A stretch of DNA of 64,000 nt. Source: JAXDMU01 sp963762435. GTDB lineage: Bacteria > Pseudomonadota > Alphaproteobacteria > ATCC43930 > CGMCC-115725. A program made the position numbers and the translations under genes. Location: positions 62,001 to 126,000 of the forward strand of contig CAVXLN010000030.1 in assembly GCA_963762435.1 (NCBI GenBank). The letters are read 5' to 3'. Positions 25,357 through 36,800 of this stretch are shown one piece after another. The notes below the pieces were generated by a model. It did not search any database. It worked only from the letters and a program-made list of their open reading frames with translations, and was not told where the DNA came from. Position 1 is the stretch's first letter. Every line of letters starts with the position of its first letter.

Positions 25357-25443
25357 ATGGAAGAGCAATGGCTCGGACGATTAGAGGCGCTTTATAAGCC
25401 TCGAATATTGACGCAAACAAGCCGCCTGGTGAGTGGTGTATAG
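25357..25443 (+). CDS. Possible 28-aa leader peptide overlapping the thioesterase start
   Basis: ATG at 25357 with AAAGGG seven bases upstream, a better site than the thioesterase itself has. It reads MEEQWLGRLEALYKPRI..., is polar and basic, and its stop (25441-25443) lies 8 bases inside the thioesterase frame. That arrangement would couple translation of the first operon gene to the leader. It may also be chance. Confidence 0.25.
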   Translation: MEEQWLGRLEALYKPRILTQTSRLVSGV

Positions 25444-26224
25444 CACAACAGGCGACGGTTGGTTGCATCGACCTGTGACGCGACCGGACGCCGCCGTGAA
25501 CCTGTTTTGCTTTTGCCATGCGGGTGGTGCTGCCGCCACCTTTCGCCTGTGGCCAGCAGGATTGCCCGCATGGCTGGAAGTCTGGGCGGTTCAACTGCCC
25601 GGGCATGGCAGCCGATGGCGCGAGGCCCCGATCCGAACCATCCCGGCGCTCGTCGATGCGCTCATCCCGGTCCTGTTGCCTCAGCTCAAGCGGCCTTTCG
25701 CATTTTTCGGCCACAGCATGGGGGCGGTGCTCGCGAGTGAGGTTGCCCGCGCCCTTGCGGCGCGCGAGGGGCAGGCGCCGCGCCACTTATTCGTGTCGAG
25801 CCGGCGCCCGCCGCACATGCCGGCGACGGAGTCCAATTTGCACGCGCTCCCGGACGATGAATTCGTAAAAGAAGTCGACCGGCGTTATGGCGGCGTCCCG
25901 GATGAACTGCGGCAGTCGACCGAGTTGCTGGCCTTGCTGCTCCCGGCCTTGCGCGCCGATCTCGCAGCGCTCGAAACATTCCAGCCGAGCAAAGGGGACG
26001 CTCTACCGTGCCCGATCTCGGCGTTTGGCGGCGCGCAGGATCCCGTGATACCAAGAGACCACCTTGAAGCTTGGCGCGATCAGACCGATGGCCCGTTTCG
26101 GGTCCGCGTATTCCCCGGCGGCCATTTCTACATGGACTCGCAGCGCGACGCCCTTCTGGCAGATTTGTCCGCGACGCTGGCGCCGGTGCTCCGAGGCTCC
26201 GGACAAGGGACGGTGATCGCATGA
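25433..26224 (+). CDS. Type II thioesterase (editing) of the PKS/NRPS cluster
   Basis: Removes wrong or stalled acyl groups from carrier proteins. The 263-aa alpha/beta hydrolase has the family N-terminus WLHRP...LFCFCHAGG, the nucleophile Ser95 in FFGHSMGAVLA, Asp203 in GGAQDPVIP and His231 in PGGHFYM, so the triad is complete. The GTG at 25433 gives the usual short leader before WLHRP; another in-frame GTG lies a few codons later, so the exact start is uncertain. Its stop overlaps the ATG of the first PKS gene (ATGA), showing it is translationally coupled to the assembly line. It is not a chain-releasing domain. Confidence 0.93.
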   Translation: MVYSTTGDGWLHRPVTRPDAAVNLFCFCHAGGAAATFRLWPAGLPAWLEVWAVQLPGHGSRWREAPIRTIPALVDALIPVLLPQLKRPFAFFGHSMGAVLASEVARALAAREGQAPRHLFVSSRRPPHMPATESNLHALPDDEFVKEVDRRYGGVPDELRQSTELLALLLPALRADLAALETFQPSKGDALPCPISAFGGAQDPVIPRDHLEAWRDQTDGPFRVRVFPGGHFYMDSQRDALLADLSATLAPVLRGSGQGTVIA

Positions 26225-29200
26225 GCCGCTCGCGGGCCGCGCGAAATTGTGACGATGTCGCCATCGTCGGCATCGGCTGCCGGTTTCCCGGCGGTGCCGC
26301 GGACCCGGAAAGCTTTTGGCGCCTGATCAGCACGGGAAAGCAGGCGATCACGGAAATTCCGCGCGATCGCATGGATCTTGCTCATTACTTCGATGCCACG
26401 CCCGCGACGCCGGGACGGATGGCGACCCGCTGGGGTGGCTACCTTGAAAGGATCGATGAGTTCGATGCGGATTTCTTTGGCATCTCGCCGCGCGAGGCGG
26501 AACGCATGGATCCGCAGCAGCGGCTGCTACTGGAGACCGCGTGGGAAGCGCTGGAAGATGCCGGGCAAGATCTGAGGCGCATCGACCATCAATCAGCCAG
26601 CGTGTTCGTCGGGCAATGGACCAGCGATTTCGAATCGCGCCTGTTCGCCGATCCCGAGATCGTGGATTTCTACATGACCACCGGATCCGGCCGTTACGCC
26701 GCATCCGGCCGATTGTCCTATTTGCTGGGATTTCGGGGCCCAAGTCTGACGGTCGATACCGCCTGCTCGTCGTCGCTCGCGGCAATCCATCTGGCGGTTC
26801 GCAGCATCCGCGACGGCGAGAGCAGCCTGGCCGTGGCGGGCGGCGTCAATGTCATCCTGCAGCCGCATATCAGCATCGCCTATTCCCAGAGCGGCATGAT
26901 GGCGCCGGACGGTCGATGCAAGTTCGGCGACGCCTCCGGCGATGGTTACGTTCGCAGCGAAGGGGCCGGGCTGCTGGTGCTCAAGCCGCTAGACAGCGCG
27001 CTGGCGGCAAGCGACCGGATTTATGCCGTCATCCGTGGCAGTGCCATCAACAATGACGGCCGCGGCAGCGGCTCGATGGGCACGCCAAGCCGCTCCGGGC
27101 AAGAGGAGCTGCTGCGCGCCGCTTACCTCGACGCGGATGTGAGCCCGGGGCTGGTCGGATACATCGAAGCGCATGGCACGGGGACGCGCGTGGGCGACCC
27201 GGTCGAGCTCGGGGCCTTGGGCGCGGTCCTGGGCGAAGGGCGCGCGCCGGGCTTTCGCGCGCTCGTCGGCTCGGTCAAGACGAACATCGGTCACACGGAA
27301 GGTGCCGCCGGGGCCGCCGGGCTGATCAAGGCGGCACTCTCGCTGCACCATGGCGCGATCGCGCCAAGCCTCCATTATCGAGAGCCCAACCCCAACATTC
27401 CGTGGCGGGACCTGCCGTGCGAGATCGCATGCGCCCTCACGCCGTGGGACCAGGACCGGCAATCGCGTTTCGCCGGCATCAGCGGGTTCGGGATCGCCGG
27501 CACGAATGGCCATGTGGTCCTGCAGGGGGCTCCGGCCGACCCTGGCGTCGACCGGGTCATTGCGGGTCGCGAGACGCATCTTCTGCCGCTGTCCGCCCGG
27601 GGGCTCGCGGCGCTGCGGGTGCTGGCATCGCACTACGCCGATCTGTTGTCGGCGAGCGACGCGCCGGCGCTTCAAGATGTCTGTTGGAGTGCTGCGACAC
27701 GCCGCACGGAGTTGGAACATCGCGCTGCGTTCGTGGCTCAGGACAATGCCGCCATGGTGGATGTCCTCCGCCGCTATGCGAGCGGCGAGGCGGCGCCCGT
27801 GGAGGGCATCACCCATTCGAACGAACGTCCGCGCGTGGCGTTCGTGGTGCCCGGGCAAGGTGCCCAATGGATCGGCATGGCCCGCGCGCTGGTGGTGTTG
27901 GAACCACTCTTCAAAGCAGCCCTCGAACGGTGCGAGCAGGCGGCGAAGCCATTCATCGATTGGTCGATTCTGGAACAGCTGGCCGCCGAACCGGACTCCC
28001 GCGCCTTCCGGCTGGACCAGATCGACGTGATCCAGCCGGTGCTGGTCGCCATCGCGATCGCTTATGCCGAGCTCCTGGCATCATTGGGTGTCAGGCCGGA
28101 CGCCGTCGTCGGGCACAGCATGGGGGAAGTGGGGGCCGCCTATATCGCCGGTGTGCTCGATCTCGATCAGGCCATGCAGGTGATCTGCCGTCGCAGCGCC
28201 TTGATGCGACGCGTGAGCGGGCAAGGCGCCATGGCGCTGATCGAATTGCCCATGGCAGAAGTCCGGGAGCGGCTGATCGGGGTAGCCGATCGCGTCTCCT
28301 TGGCGGCCAGCAACAGTCCGCGCTCGAGCGTCATCTCCGGCCAGCCGGAAGCGGTCCAGCGCATGATGGCGGAATTCGAGGCAGACGGCGTATTCTGCCG
28401 TCTGGTCAAAGTCGATGTGGCGTCCCATAGCCCGCAGATGGCGCCGCTCGCCGCGGAGCTCGCGGCGGATCTAGCCGGGATCGAGCCCGCTGCCTGCCGA
28501 ATTCCGATCTATTCGACAGCACTCGACCGCTGTCCTGCAGGCCATGAGTTCGGCGCCGAGTACTGGGCGACAAATCTGCGCCAGCCGGTCCTGTTCTGCA
28601 GTGCCATCCGGTCGCTGTCGGACGACGGTGTCACCATCTTCGTCGAGCTCGGACCGCATCCGGTACTGTTGCCGTCGATCCAGCAAACAGTGCCCACCGC
28701 GATTACGCTGGCCTGCGGTCGCAAGGACGAGGCACAGGAAACCACGCTGCTGACGGTGCTGGCCGGACTCTGGGCCGCCGGCCTGCCGATCGATTGGAAG
28801 CGCGCGATCCCGGGTGGCGGGCGTACCGTCTCGCTGCCGCTTTATCCGTGGCAGCGTGAGCGTCACTGGGTCGAAGCCGCTGAAGTGCCGGCCGGATCGC
28901 CCACCACTGGGCGAAAGCCACCGCGCCTCAATGATGAAGAGCGCGGATGGCTCTATCGTCTTGGATGGGTGCCGGCGGAGGCAGCATCGGCGATCGTCGA
29001 GCCCTTGGCGCCGGAACCTTGGCTGATCTTCGCCGCCGACGTGGCGATGGGATCGGCGCTCGTCGCCGCCTTCGCGTCGGCCGGCGTTTCGGCTGAGGCA
29101 GCACTGCTCGATCGGCTGGAAGCGGTGTTGGCTGAACAGGCGAACGGCAAGGCCGCGCCGGGTGGGATCGTTATCCTGGTGAGCGACGATTCCGACGCTG

Positions 29201-30801
29201 CATTCCTGCCCGTGAGGGCCGTGCAGGCGCGGCTTCGGGCCGGCTGGGTGCCGGGATCACGGCTATGGCTGGTCACCCGGGGCGGACAGGCCGTGACCGA
29301 GCCGGCCACGCACCGCGTTTCAGTGGAGCAGGCGGCCTTGTGGGGCGCTGCCCGGATCGTCGCCGAGGAGCATCCCGACCTCTGGGGCGGCCTGGTGGAT
29401 CTCGATCCGGACGCACCCGACGCCGTCAACGCCGCCCTGCTGGTGGGTGAGATCAAGTCCGCGCCCGCCTCCGGGCAGCATCAGATCACCGTGCGGTCCG
29501 GCGGGCGGTACGTCCCGCGCTTGGTGCCGGCCGGCCAGGGTCTGGCGTGCGCCAACGTCGCCTGGCGGCCGGATGCTGCCTATCTGGTCACGGGCGGCCT
29601 GGGCGGCGTGGGCCTGCACATCGCCCGTGCCATGGCCGCAAATGGTGCCAGGCGGCTAATCCTGCTCGGCCGTACGCCGTTGCCCGCGCGGGCGCTGTGG
29701 AACACGGTGCCGGCGGGTACCGACGCCGGTGACCGCGTGGCGGCGGTTCGCGCCCTCGAGGCGATGGGGGTCGCGGTCCAGACATACGCGGTCGACATCG
29801 GCGACGAAATCGAGCTGCGACGGTTTCTTGAACAATATGCCGCCGAAGGATGGCCACCGATCCGAGGCGTCGTTCACGCCGCCGCCGCCTTCGACAGCCG
29901 GCTTGCCGAGGCGATCGAGCGCCAGTCCTTCGATGCCGTTCTCGGGCCGAAGCTGCGGGGCGCGCAATTGCTGGATCGGCTGCTGCCTGAGCTCGATTTT
30001 TTCACCTTGTTCTCGTCGACCGGCGCCTTCCTGCCGATCCCGGGCGGGGCCGATTACGCCGCCGCCAATGCAGGCCTCGATGCGCTGGCGCAGAACCGTC
30101 GGGCGCGCGGCTTGCCGGCGCTGAGCATCGCGTGGTGCCCGTGGGAGAATACCGGCGCCGTCAAAGGGCCCTCCGGCCAGGCGCGGACCGCCGAGCTCGC
30201 TCGGCGCGGCGTGCTGCCGTTGTCTCCGGAGCGGTGCTCGGCCCTTTTCATCGCGCTGCGCGGCTGTGCGGACTCTACAGTCGCGGTCTTTCCGGCCGAT
30301 CTCGGGCGCCTGGAGCGAACCCATGCGGCGCGCTCGCTGGCGCTGTTTCGCGACCTGCTCGCCGATCGGCCCGCAACCGCATTCGAGACGGCCAAACTGG
30401 CCGACCAGCTGGCGAGCGCATCGGTCCCCGAGCGGCGCTCGATGCTGGAAAGGCTCGTGAAGGACGCGGTTGCGCGCGTGTTGAAAATGGAGGTGGGCCG
30501 CCTCGATCCGCGCAAGCCGCTCGGCAATATGGGGCTCAACTCGCTGCTGGCGATGGAGCTGCGCAATCGGCTCGAGATCGCGCTCGACCGGCCGCTGTCG
30601 GCGACGCTGGCCTGGAACTATCCGACGATCGACATTCTTGTCGATCACCTGGCCGGGGACGCCCCGCAGCGCTCGTCGCGGCTGGTCGAGCCGGCGCCGG
30701 CCGACGGCGACCTGCCTAAGTCGCTCGTCGACATAACGGCGCTGTCCGATGCGGACGCCATGCGCCTGCTGCTTGGTCAAGCCGCGGGGGGCGAGCCGTG
30801 A
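26221..30801 (+). CDS. Type I polyketide synthase, module 1: KS-AT-KR-ACP
   Basis: A 1,526-aa single-module PKS. KS (about residues 10-435) has the active Cys182 in VDTACSSSL, His318 in EAHGTGT and His358 in NIGHTEGAAG. AT (about 537-850) has the nucleophile Ser633 in GHSMGE and the specificity-region motif VASH (His736). KR (about 1115-1390) has TGGLGGVG for NADPH and Tyr1279 in DYAAANA. The ACP near the C-terminus has phosphopantetheine Ser1441 in GLNSL, with Asn where Asp is usual. There is no DH or ER, so a beta-hydroxy product is predicted. The short N-terminus has no docking coil, fitting the first position in the line; no loading domain is present. The start ATG overlaps the thioesterase stop. 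It ends in LSDADAMRLLL, a probable docking helix. Confidence 0.95.
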   Translation: MSRSRAARNCDDVAIVGIGCRFPGGAADPESFWRLISTGKQAITEIPRDRMDLAHYFDATPATPGRMATRWGGYLERIDEFDADFFGISPREAERMDPQQRLLLETAWEALEDAGQDLRRIDHQSASVFVGQWTSDFESRLFADPEIVDFYMTTGSGRYAASGRLSYLLGFRGPSLTVDTACSSSLAAIHLAVRSIRDGESSLAVAGGVNVILQPHISIAYSQSGMMAPDGRCKFGDASGDGYVRSEGAGLLVLKPLDSALAASDRIYAVIRGSAINNDGRGSGSMGTPSRSGQEELLRAAYLDADVSPGLVGYIEAHGTGTRVGDPVELGALGAVLGEGRAPGFRALVGSVKTNIGHTEGAAGAAGLIKAALSLHHGAIAPSLHYREPNPNIPWRDLPCEIACALTPWDQDRQSRFAGISGFGIAGTNGHVVLQGAPADPGVDRVIAGRETHLLPLSARGLAALRVLASHYADLLSASDAPALQDVCWSAATRRTELEHRAAFVAQDNAAMVDVLRRYASGEAAPVEGITHSNERPRVAFVVPGQGAQWIGMARALVVLEPLFKAALERCEQAAKPFIDWSILEQLAAEPDSRAFRLDQIDVIQPVLVAIAIAYAELLASLGVRPDAVVGHSMGEVGAAYIAGVLDLDQAMQVICRRSALMRRVSGQGAMALIELPMAEVRERLIGVADRVSLAASNSPRSSVISGQPEAVQRMMAEFEADGVFCRLVKVDVASHSPQMAPLAAELAADLAGIEPAACRIPIYSTALDRCPAGHEFGAEYWATNLRQPVLFCSAIRSLSDDGVTIFVELGPHPVLLPSIQQTVPTAITLACGRKDEAQETTLLTVLAGLWAAGLPIDWKRAIPGGGRTVSLPLYPWQRERHWVEAAEVPAGSPTTGRKPPRLNDEERGWLYRLGWVPAEAASAIVEPLAPEPWLIFAADVAMGSALVAAFASAGVSAEAALLDRLEAVLAEQANGKAAPGGIVILVSDDSDAAFLPVRAVQARLRAGWVPGSRLWLVTRGGQAVTEPATHRVSVEQAALWGAARIVAEEHPDLWGGLVDLDPDAPDAVNAALLVGEIKSAPASGQHQITVRSGGRYVPRLVPAGQGLACANVAWRPDAAYLVTGGLGGVGLHIARAMAANGARRLILLGRTPLPARALWNTVPAGTDAGDRVAAVRALEAMGVAVQTYAVDIGDEIELRRFLEQYAAEGWPPIRGVVHAAAAFDSRLAEAIERQSFDAVLGPKLRGAQLLDRLLPELDFFTLFSSTGAFLPIPGGADYAAANAGLDALAQNRRARGLPALSIAWCPWENTGAVKGPSGQARTAELARRGVLPLSPERCSALFIALRGCADSTVAVFPADLGRLERTHAARSLALFRDLLADRPATAFETAKLADQLASASVPERRSMLERLVKDAVARVLKMEVGRLDPRKPLGNMGLNSLLAMELRNRLEIALDRPLSATLAWNYPTIDILVDHLAGDAPQRSSRLVEPAPADGDLPKSLVDITALSDADAMRLLLGQAAGGEP

Positions 30802-33800
30802 GCGATACGCCCCTGCCGCTCTCGGGGATGTCCGCCGTCAAGCTGGCGTTGATGGCCAAGCAGATGCGCGCGCAGGCTGCGCGGGCGCTTCGCTCGGACC
30901 CAATCGCGATCATCGGCATGGGCTGTCGTCTGCCGGGCGGTGCCGACACGCCCGAGAGCCTTTGGCGTCTGCTGCGTGACGGCATCGAGACGGCGCGCGA
31001 GATTCCAAGCGACCGGTGGAACGGCGGCGCCTGGTATGATCCCGACCTGTCGGCGAGCGCGAAAGCCGTCACGAAAAGAGCCAGCTTTCTCGATCGCATC
31101 GATCATTTCGACAGCGACTATTTCGGCATCACCCCGCGCGAAGCGGATCGGATGGATCCGCAGCAGCGCCTGTTCCTCGAAGTCGCGATCGAGGCGCTGG
31201 ACGATGCGGGGCTGACTCAATCAGCCCTCGCCGGGACCCAGACCGGCGTTTATGTCGCCAGCTACCACAATGATTACGCTCAGCTTCAGTATGCCGATCC
31301 AGAGGCGATCGACCTGCGCACGCTGACCGGCACCTTGCACTCCGTTCTGGCCAATCGCCTGTCCTGGCTCCTCGATTTGCGCGGTCCCAGCGTCTCCATC
31401 GATTCGGCGTGCTCGGCCTCGCTGGTCGCGGTTCATCTGGCGTGCCAGAGCCTGCGCTTGGGCGAATGCGACATCGCCATTACTGGCGGCGTCTCTCTGA
31501 TCATCGCCCCCGAGCTGCTGGTCTCGATGTCCAAGGTCGGGTTCATGGCGCCGGACGGCAGATGCAAGACGTTCGATGCGCTGGCCGATGGTTTCGGTCG
31601 CGGCGAGGGGTGCTCCGTCGTCGTCTTGAAGCGCTTGTCCGACGCGATCGGCGACCGCGACCGTATCCTGGGCGTGGTGCGCGGTTCCGCGGTCAACCAG
31701 GACGGCCGCTCGGTCGTCCTTGCGGCACCGAATGGACCGGCGCAGGAGGCGCTGATCCGTGAAGCGCTGGAATCGGCGCAGTTGGAGCCCGAACGGATCG
31801 GCTTCGTCGAGACGCACGGCACGGGAACCGCACTCGGCGATCCCATCGAGGTGGAAGCGATCGCGGCGACCCTGGGGCGAGCGGCGGCGGGGGCCGGCCC
31901 CTGTTTGCTCGGCTCGCTCAAGGCCAATCTTGGCCATCTGGAGGCGGCGGCCGGCGTGACGGGGCTGATCAAGGCGGTGCTGGCGTTGCGCCACGCGGCC
32001 GTGCCGGCGCAGCCGAACTTTCACGCGCTCAACCCGCATATCAGCTTGGTGGGCACGCGTCTGGCCGTTCCGAAGGCATTGACGCCCTGGCCCGCGGGCG
32101 AGCAGCCGCGCTGTGCGGCGGTCAGCTCCTTCGGCATTGGCGGCACCAATGCGCATGTCGTCCTGGAAGAGGCGCCGATCTTGCCGATGGCGCCGGCAAA
32201 GGCGGCGGCTGACGCTTGCCGCCTGCTGCCCTTATCGGCGAAGAGCCCCGCCGCATTGAGCGCGCTGGCGGCATCCTGGGTCGAGTTTCTCGAGGCCACG
32301 CCGGCAACGCTCGTCGACCTCTGCCACACGGCCGCGCAACGGCGCACGCATTATGAGCGACGGTTCGCGGCCGTGGGCTCGTCGAAAGAGGCGCTGCGAG
32401 ACCGAATTCGCCAGTACGCCGAAGCAGGCGCAGCATTGGCGGCGGCTCCTCAAGGGCCGTCGGTCGCGTCAGCGCCGCGGGTTGGCTTCGTGTTCAGCGG
32501 CCAAGGGCCGCAATGGTTCGGCATGGGCCGCGAATTGTACGATGCCGAGCCGGTTTTCCGCGCCACGATCGATGCGTGCGATGCGTTGCTGCGGCCGCTG
32601 TCCGGATGGTCGCTGCTTGAAGAGCTGGCGGCTCCGCAGGATCGCTCGCGGCTTGACGAGACCGAGGTGGCACAGCCGGCCTTGTTCGCTCTCCAGGTGG
32701 CACTCGCGGCCCTCTGGAAGTCTTGGGGGGTCACCCCGGACGCGGTTGTCGGTCACAGCGTGGGCGAGATTGCCGCCTTGTGCGTGGCGGGGGCACTCGA
32801 CCTGCCCGAGGCGGTCCGCATCGTCTGGCAGCGCGGCCACATCATGCAGGGGGCGACCGGGCTGGGCCGTATGGCCTCGACTGGCTTGAGCGAGGCGGAA
32901 GCTCGTGAGCTTGTCGCGCGATTTGGCGGCCGGCTCAGCGTCGGCGCGATCAACGCGCCGCGCGACACTGTGCTGTCCGGCGAAACAGGGGCGCTGGACG
33001 AGGCGCTCGCGATGCTGACCGAGCGGGGCGTCGGTCATCGCATGCTGCCGGTACAGTATGCGTTCCACAGCGCGCAACTTGATCCCTTTCAGCAGCATTT
33101 CATCGACGCGCTCGGTAGCGTGCGCACGCGGACACCGACCATACCGGTCTATTCGACCGTTACCGGACGCATTGCCACGGCAAATCCGCTCGATGCGGGT
33201 TATTTCGGCCGCAATATGCGCGATCCCGTCCGGTTCGCCGACGCAATTCAGGCGATGGCGGCGAGCGGGTTCGACCTGTTCCTCGAGCTCGGGCCGCATC
33301 CGGTGTTGAGCCAATCGATTGCGGCCTGTCTCAAAGCGCCGGATCGGGGTGCCACGGTGCTCGCCTCGTTGCGGCGCGGCCGCGCCGAACGCGAGACGAT
33401 GCTGCGCGCGTGCGCAGCGCTTTACGAGGCTGGCCGTGACCGTCTCGATTGGCCGGCGATCAATTTGGGCATCGGTTCCGTAACGACGTTGCCCGCCTAT
33501 CCATGGCAGCATCGGCGGCACTGGATCAGGACGCGCCCGGCGGGGGCCAATCTGCCGCTGTCGGACACCGCGGGCCATCCGACACTCGGTCATCGCATCG
33601 ATGCGGCGGGCATCGATGCCTGGATTTTCCAGGGCGGATCGGACCAGGGCGCGCCATGGCTCGCGGATCACCGGATATTCGGGCGATTGCTGCTGCCCGC
33701 CGCCGCCGTGATCGAGATGTTTTCGGTCGCGGCCGGCAAAACCCTGGGCTGCGAGGTGCCGCTGGTTAGCGCGTTCGCCATGATGCGCCCGCTCTCGATC

Positions 33801-36800
33801 CCCGAGCCTGGCGAGGGTGTCGCGCGTTGGCAGGTGGTTGCGAAGCCGGTATCGGATGGCGGCGTCGACCTGTCCTTGCATGAGGCAATCGACGGCGATT
33901 GGCGTCTCGTTGCCACCGCCAGTGCGGCACCCGCATCCCAGGATGTATTCGAGCTTCCGGCGGCAGCGATTGCCGGTTCGATCGCGGCCAGCGGCATCTA
34001 TGACCGCTTCAAGGCGCTCGGCGTGGATTTCGGACCCGGGTTCCAGTGCCTTGGTGCGGTCGAGGTCGCGGACGGTTTTGCCCAGGCGAGGCTCGATTTG
34101 CCGGATGGGCTTGCCGATGATGGCCAGCGCTATTTGGTGCATCCGGTCATGCTCGATGCGGTTCTGCAATTGTGCATCCTCGCCGCGTCCGGCGCGGACG
34201 GGTCGCCGTCCGAGGTCTTCCTGCCGGTTGGGGCCGATCGGATCCAAATTCGACCGGCACCGTCCGGATCGTTGCGCGCGCGCGTTCGCCTGTCGAGCTC
34301 GGGTGCTCCGGCCACCCTGACCGCTGATGCGGTCATCGAAACGGAGCAGGGCGATCCGATCGCGACGATGCAGGGTCTTCGTTTCGCGCGCGCCGACCGG
34401 GCGGCCTTGGCTGCGATGGACCCGGCGAGCAGCGATTTGTATGACCTGGTTTGGGAGCGTGCGCCCGATCTGGATATGGGGATATCGCCGCCGATCGGCT
34501 CATTTCTGGTGTTCGCGGACAGCGGCGGGATCGCTGCTTCGATCGGGGCGGCCATCGCGGCCCTCGGGGGACAATGCTGGACCGTGCGCCCGGGCTCCGA
34601 CTTTGCGCGAATGTCGGATCGGAGCTGGGTCATCGATCCAGCCGATCCCGAACATTATCGCCGGCTGCTCGGCGAGGCTGGTCCAGTGCAGGCGGCACTG
34701 CATTGCTGGTCGCTCGACATTCCCGCATCGGGGCTCGGTCAAGAGCAGATCGACTGCCTCGGGGTGGGCTCGGCGCTGCATCTCGCGCAAAGCCTGGTCC
34801 GCAACGAGCCGGCAGGCTCGTGCCGCCTGCGGCTGTTGACGCGCGGCGCGCAGCAAGCCGACGGCTCGCGGCTGACCTCGCCGCACGGCGCGGGCGTCTG
34901 GGGCCTCGCTTCAATTGTTGCGATCGAACATCCGGAACTGGGCGTTCGCGTCATCGACCTCGATCCGTCGGACAATCGGCCGGACGGAACATGGCTGCTG
35001 GCGGAGCTGCTCCGCGGTTCGGAGATGCGCGTCGCCTTGCGGGGGGCACGGCGTTGGGTGCCCCGCTTGCAGCGCTATGGGCGACCCATCGACCCTGGAA
35101 CCGAGCACCCGCGCAGGGTCGAAATGGGGCAGGCGGGCAGCTTCGACGGTCTCGTGCTGCGCGAGGTCGCAACGCGTCCGCTGCAGCCGGACGAGGTCAG
35201 GCTGCGCGTCCTGGCGGCGGGCATCAATTTTCGCGACGTATTGACGGTGCTCGGCATGTATCCGGGCGAGACCCCGCCGCTCGGCGTGGAGTGCGCCGGC
35301 ATCGTCACCGAGATCGGTGACGCGGTCCGCGAATTGCGTGTCGGCGAGCGTGTCTTCGGGCTAGCGCCGGAAAGCCTGGGGACCGAGGCGATCGTTCCAG
35401 CCGCATTCCTGGCGCCGATACCTCAAGGGATGCATGCCGAAGACGCTGCCGGCGTCGCGGTCGCTTTTGCGACGGCGTATTATGGGCTGCACCGTCTCGC
35501 CGGCCTGCGCGCGGGCGAACGCGTGTTGATCCACGCGGCTGCGGGCGGTGTGGGTCTGGCGGCGGTACGGCTGGCGCTCAGAGCGGGTGCCGAGGTCTTC
35601 GCGACCGCGGGCTCCCCGGCCAAACGGGCCATGCTGCGCGAGCTTGGCGTCAGTGCGGTGATGGATTCGCGCACCGTCGCCTTCTCGAACGAGATTCTCG
35701 CGGCGACTGGCGGCGCGGGTGTCGATGTCGTGTTGAACTCATTGGCCGGCGAGTTCATTCCTGCAGGCCTTCGAACGCTCAAGCCTGGAGGCTGCTTTCT
35801 CGAGATCGGCAAGCGCGGCGTCTGGACCGAGGCGGAGGCGGCAAAGCTCGTCCCCGGTATCCGTTACCACGTCTATGATCTGGGCGCGCAGGCTGATGCC
35901 GACCGAGGCCTGCTGCGGCCGATCCTCGACGAGATCGTCGGCGCCTTCGCCGATGGAACATTGTGCCCGCTGCCGGTCGAAATCTTCGAGCTGGAACAGG
36001 TCGGCGACGCGATGCGCCACATGGCGCAGGCGAAGCACGTCGGAAAGATCGTCGTGCGCGTATCGGCCGATACGCCAGCAAGCAAGAGCGCAGCACCGCC
36101 ATTCTCCGCGGACGGCACCTACCTGATTACCGGCGGTCTCGGCGGCCTCGGTATCGAGACCGCGCGCTGGCTGGCACGGTCCGGTGTGCGCCATCTGGCC
36201 CTCAGCGGGCGAAGCCGGCCGGGCGAGGCGGCGGCGCGATGCATCCGCGAGCTTGAAGGTTCCGGGGTCTCGGTTCGCGTCTTCGCGGCCGATGTCGCCG
36301 ATCCGGATGCGATGGCAGCGGTGATCGCCGAGATCCAGCGCAGCATGCCGCTTCGAGGCATCGTGCATGCCGCCGGCACGGTGCGCGACGGGGTGCTGCT
36401 GAACCAGAGCTGGAATGAAGGCCGCGAGGTGCTGCGTGCCAAAGCCCACGGGGCGTGGGTGCTGCACGAGCTGACCCGGACACTGGATCTGGACTTCTTC
36501 GTGCTGTACTCCGCCGCCGGCCTGGTGTTGGGGGCGGCCGGGCAAGGGCTTTATCCGGCGGCCAACGCGGAATTGGACGCCTTGGCGCAGTTTCGCCGCC
36601 AAAGCGGATTGCCGGCACTCAGCGTCGCCTGGGGGCTGTGGAGCGGCATGGGAATGGCGGCCGATCCAGCGGGCCGTGCCGAGGCGGTATGGCGAGCGCG
36701 GGGCCTCGGCGCCGTCGATCCGGCAAGCGGCTTCGCGGCGCTGGAACGTTTGTTGAGTGACGGTGCCGCCTATGGCGCGGTCGTGCCGATCGATTGGCAG

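Noticed and set aside
30541..30543. Inactive ACP in module 1 because of GLNSL
   Set aside because: The phosphopantetheine serine is present; only the preceding Asp is changed to Asn, which does not by itself predict loss of function.
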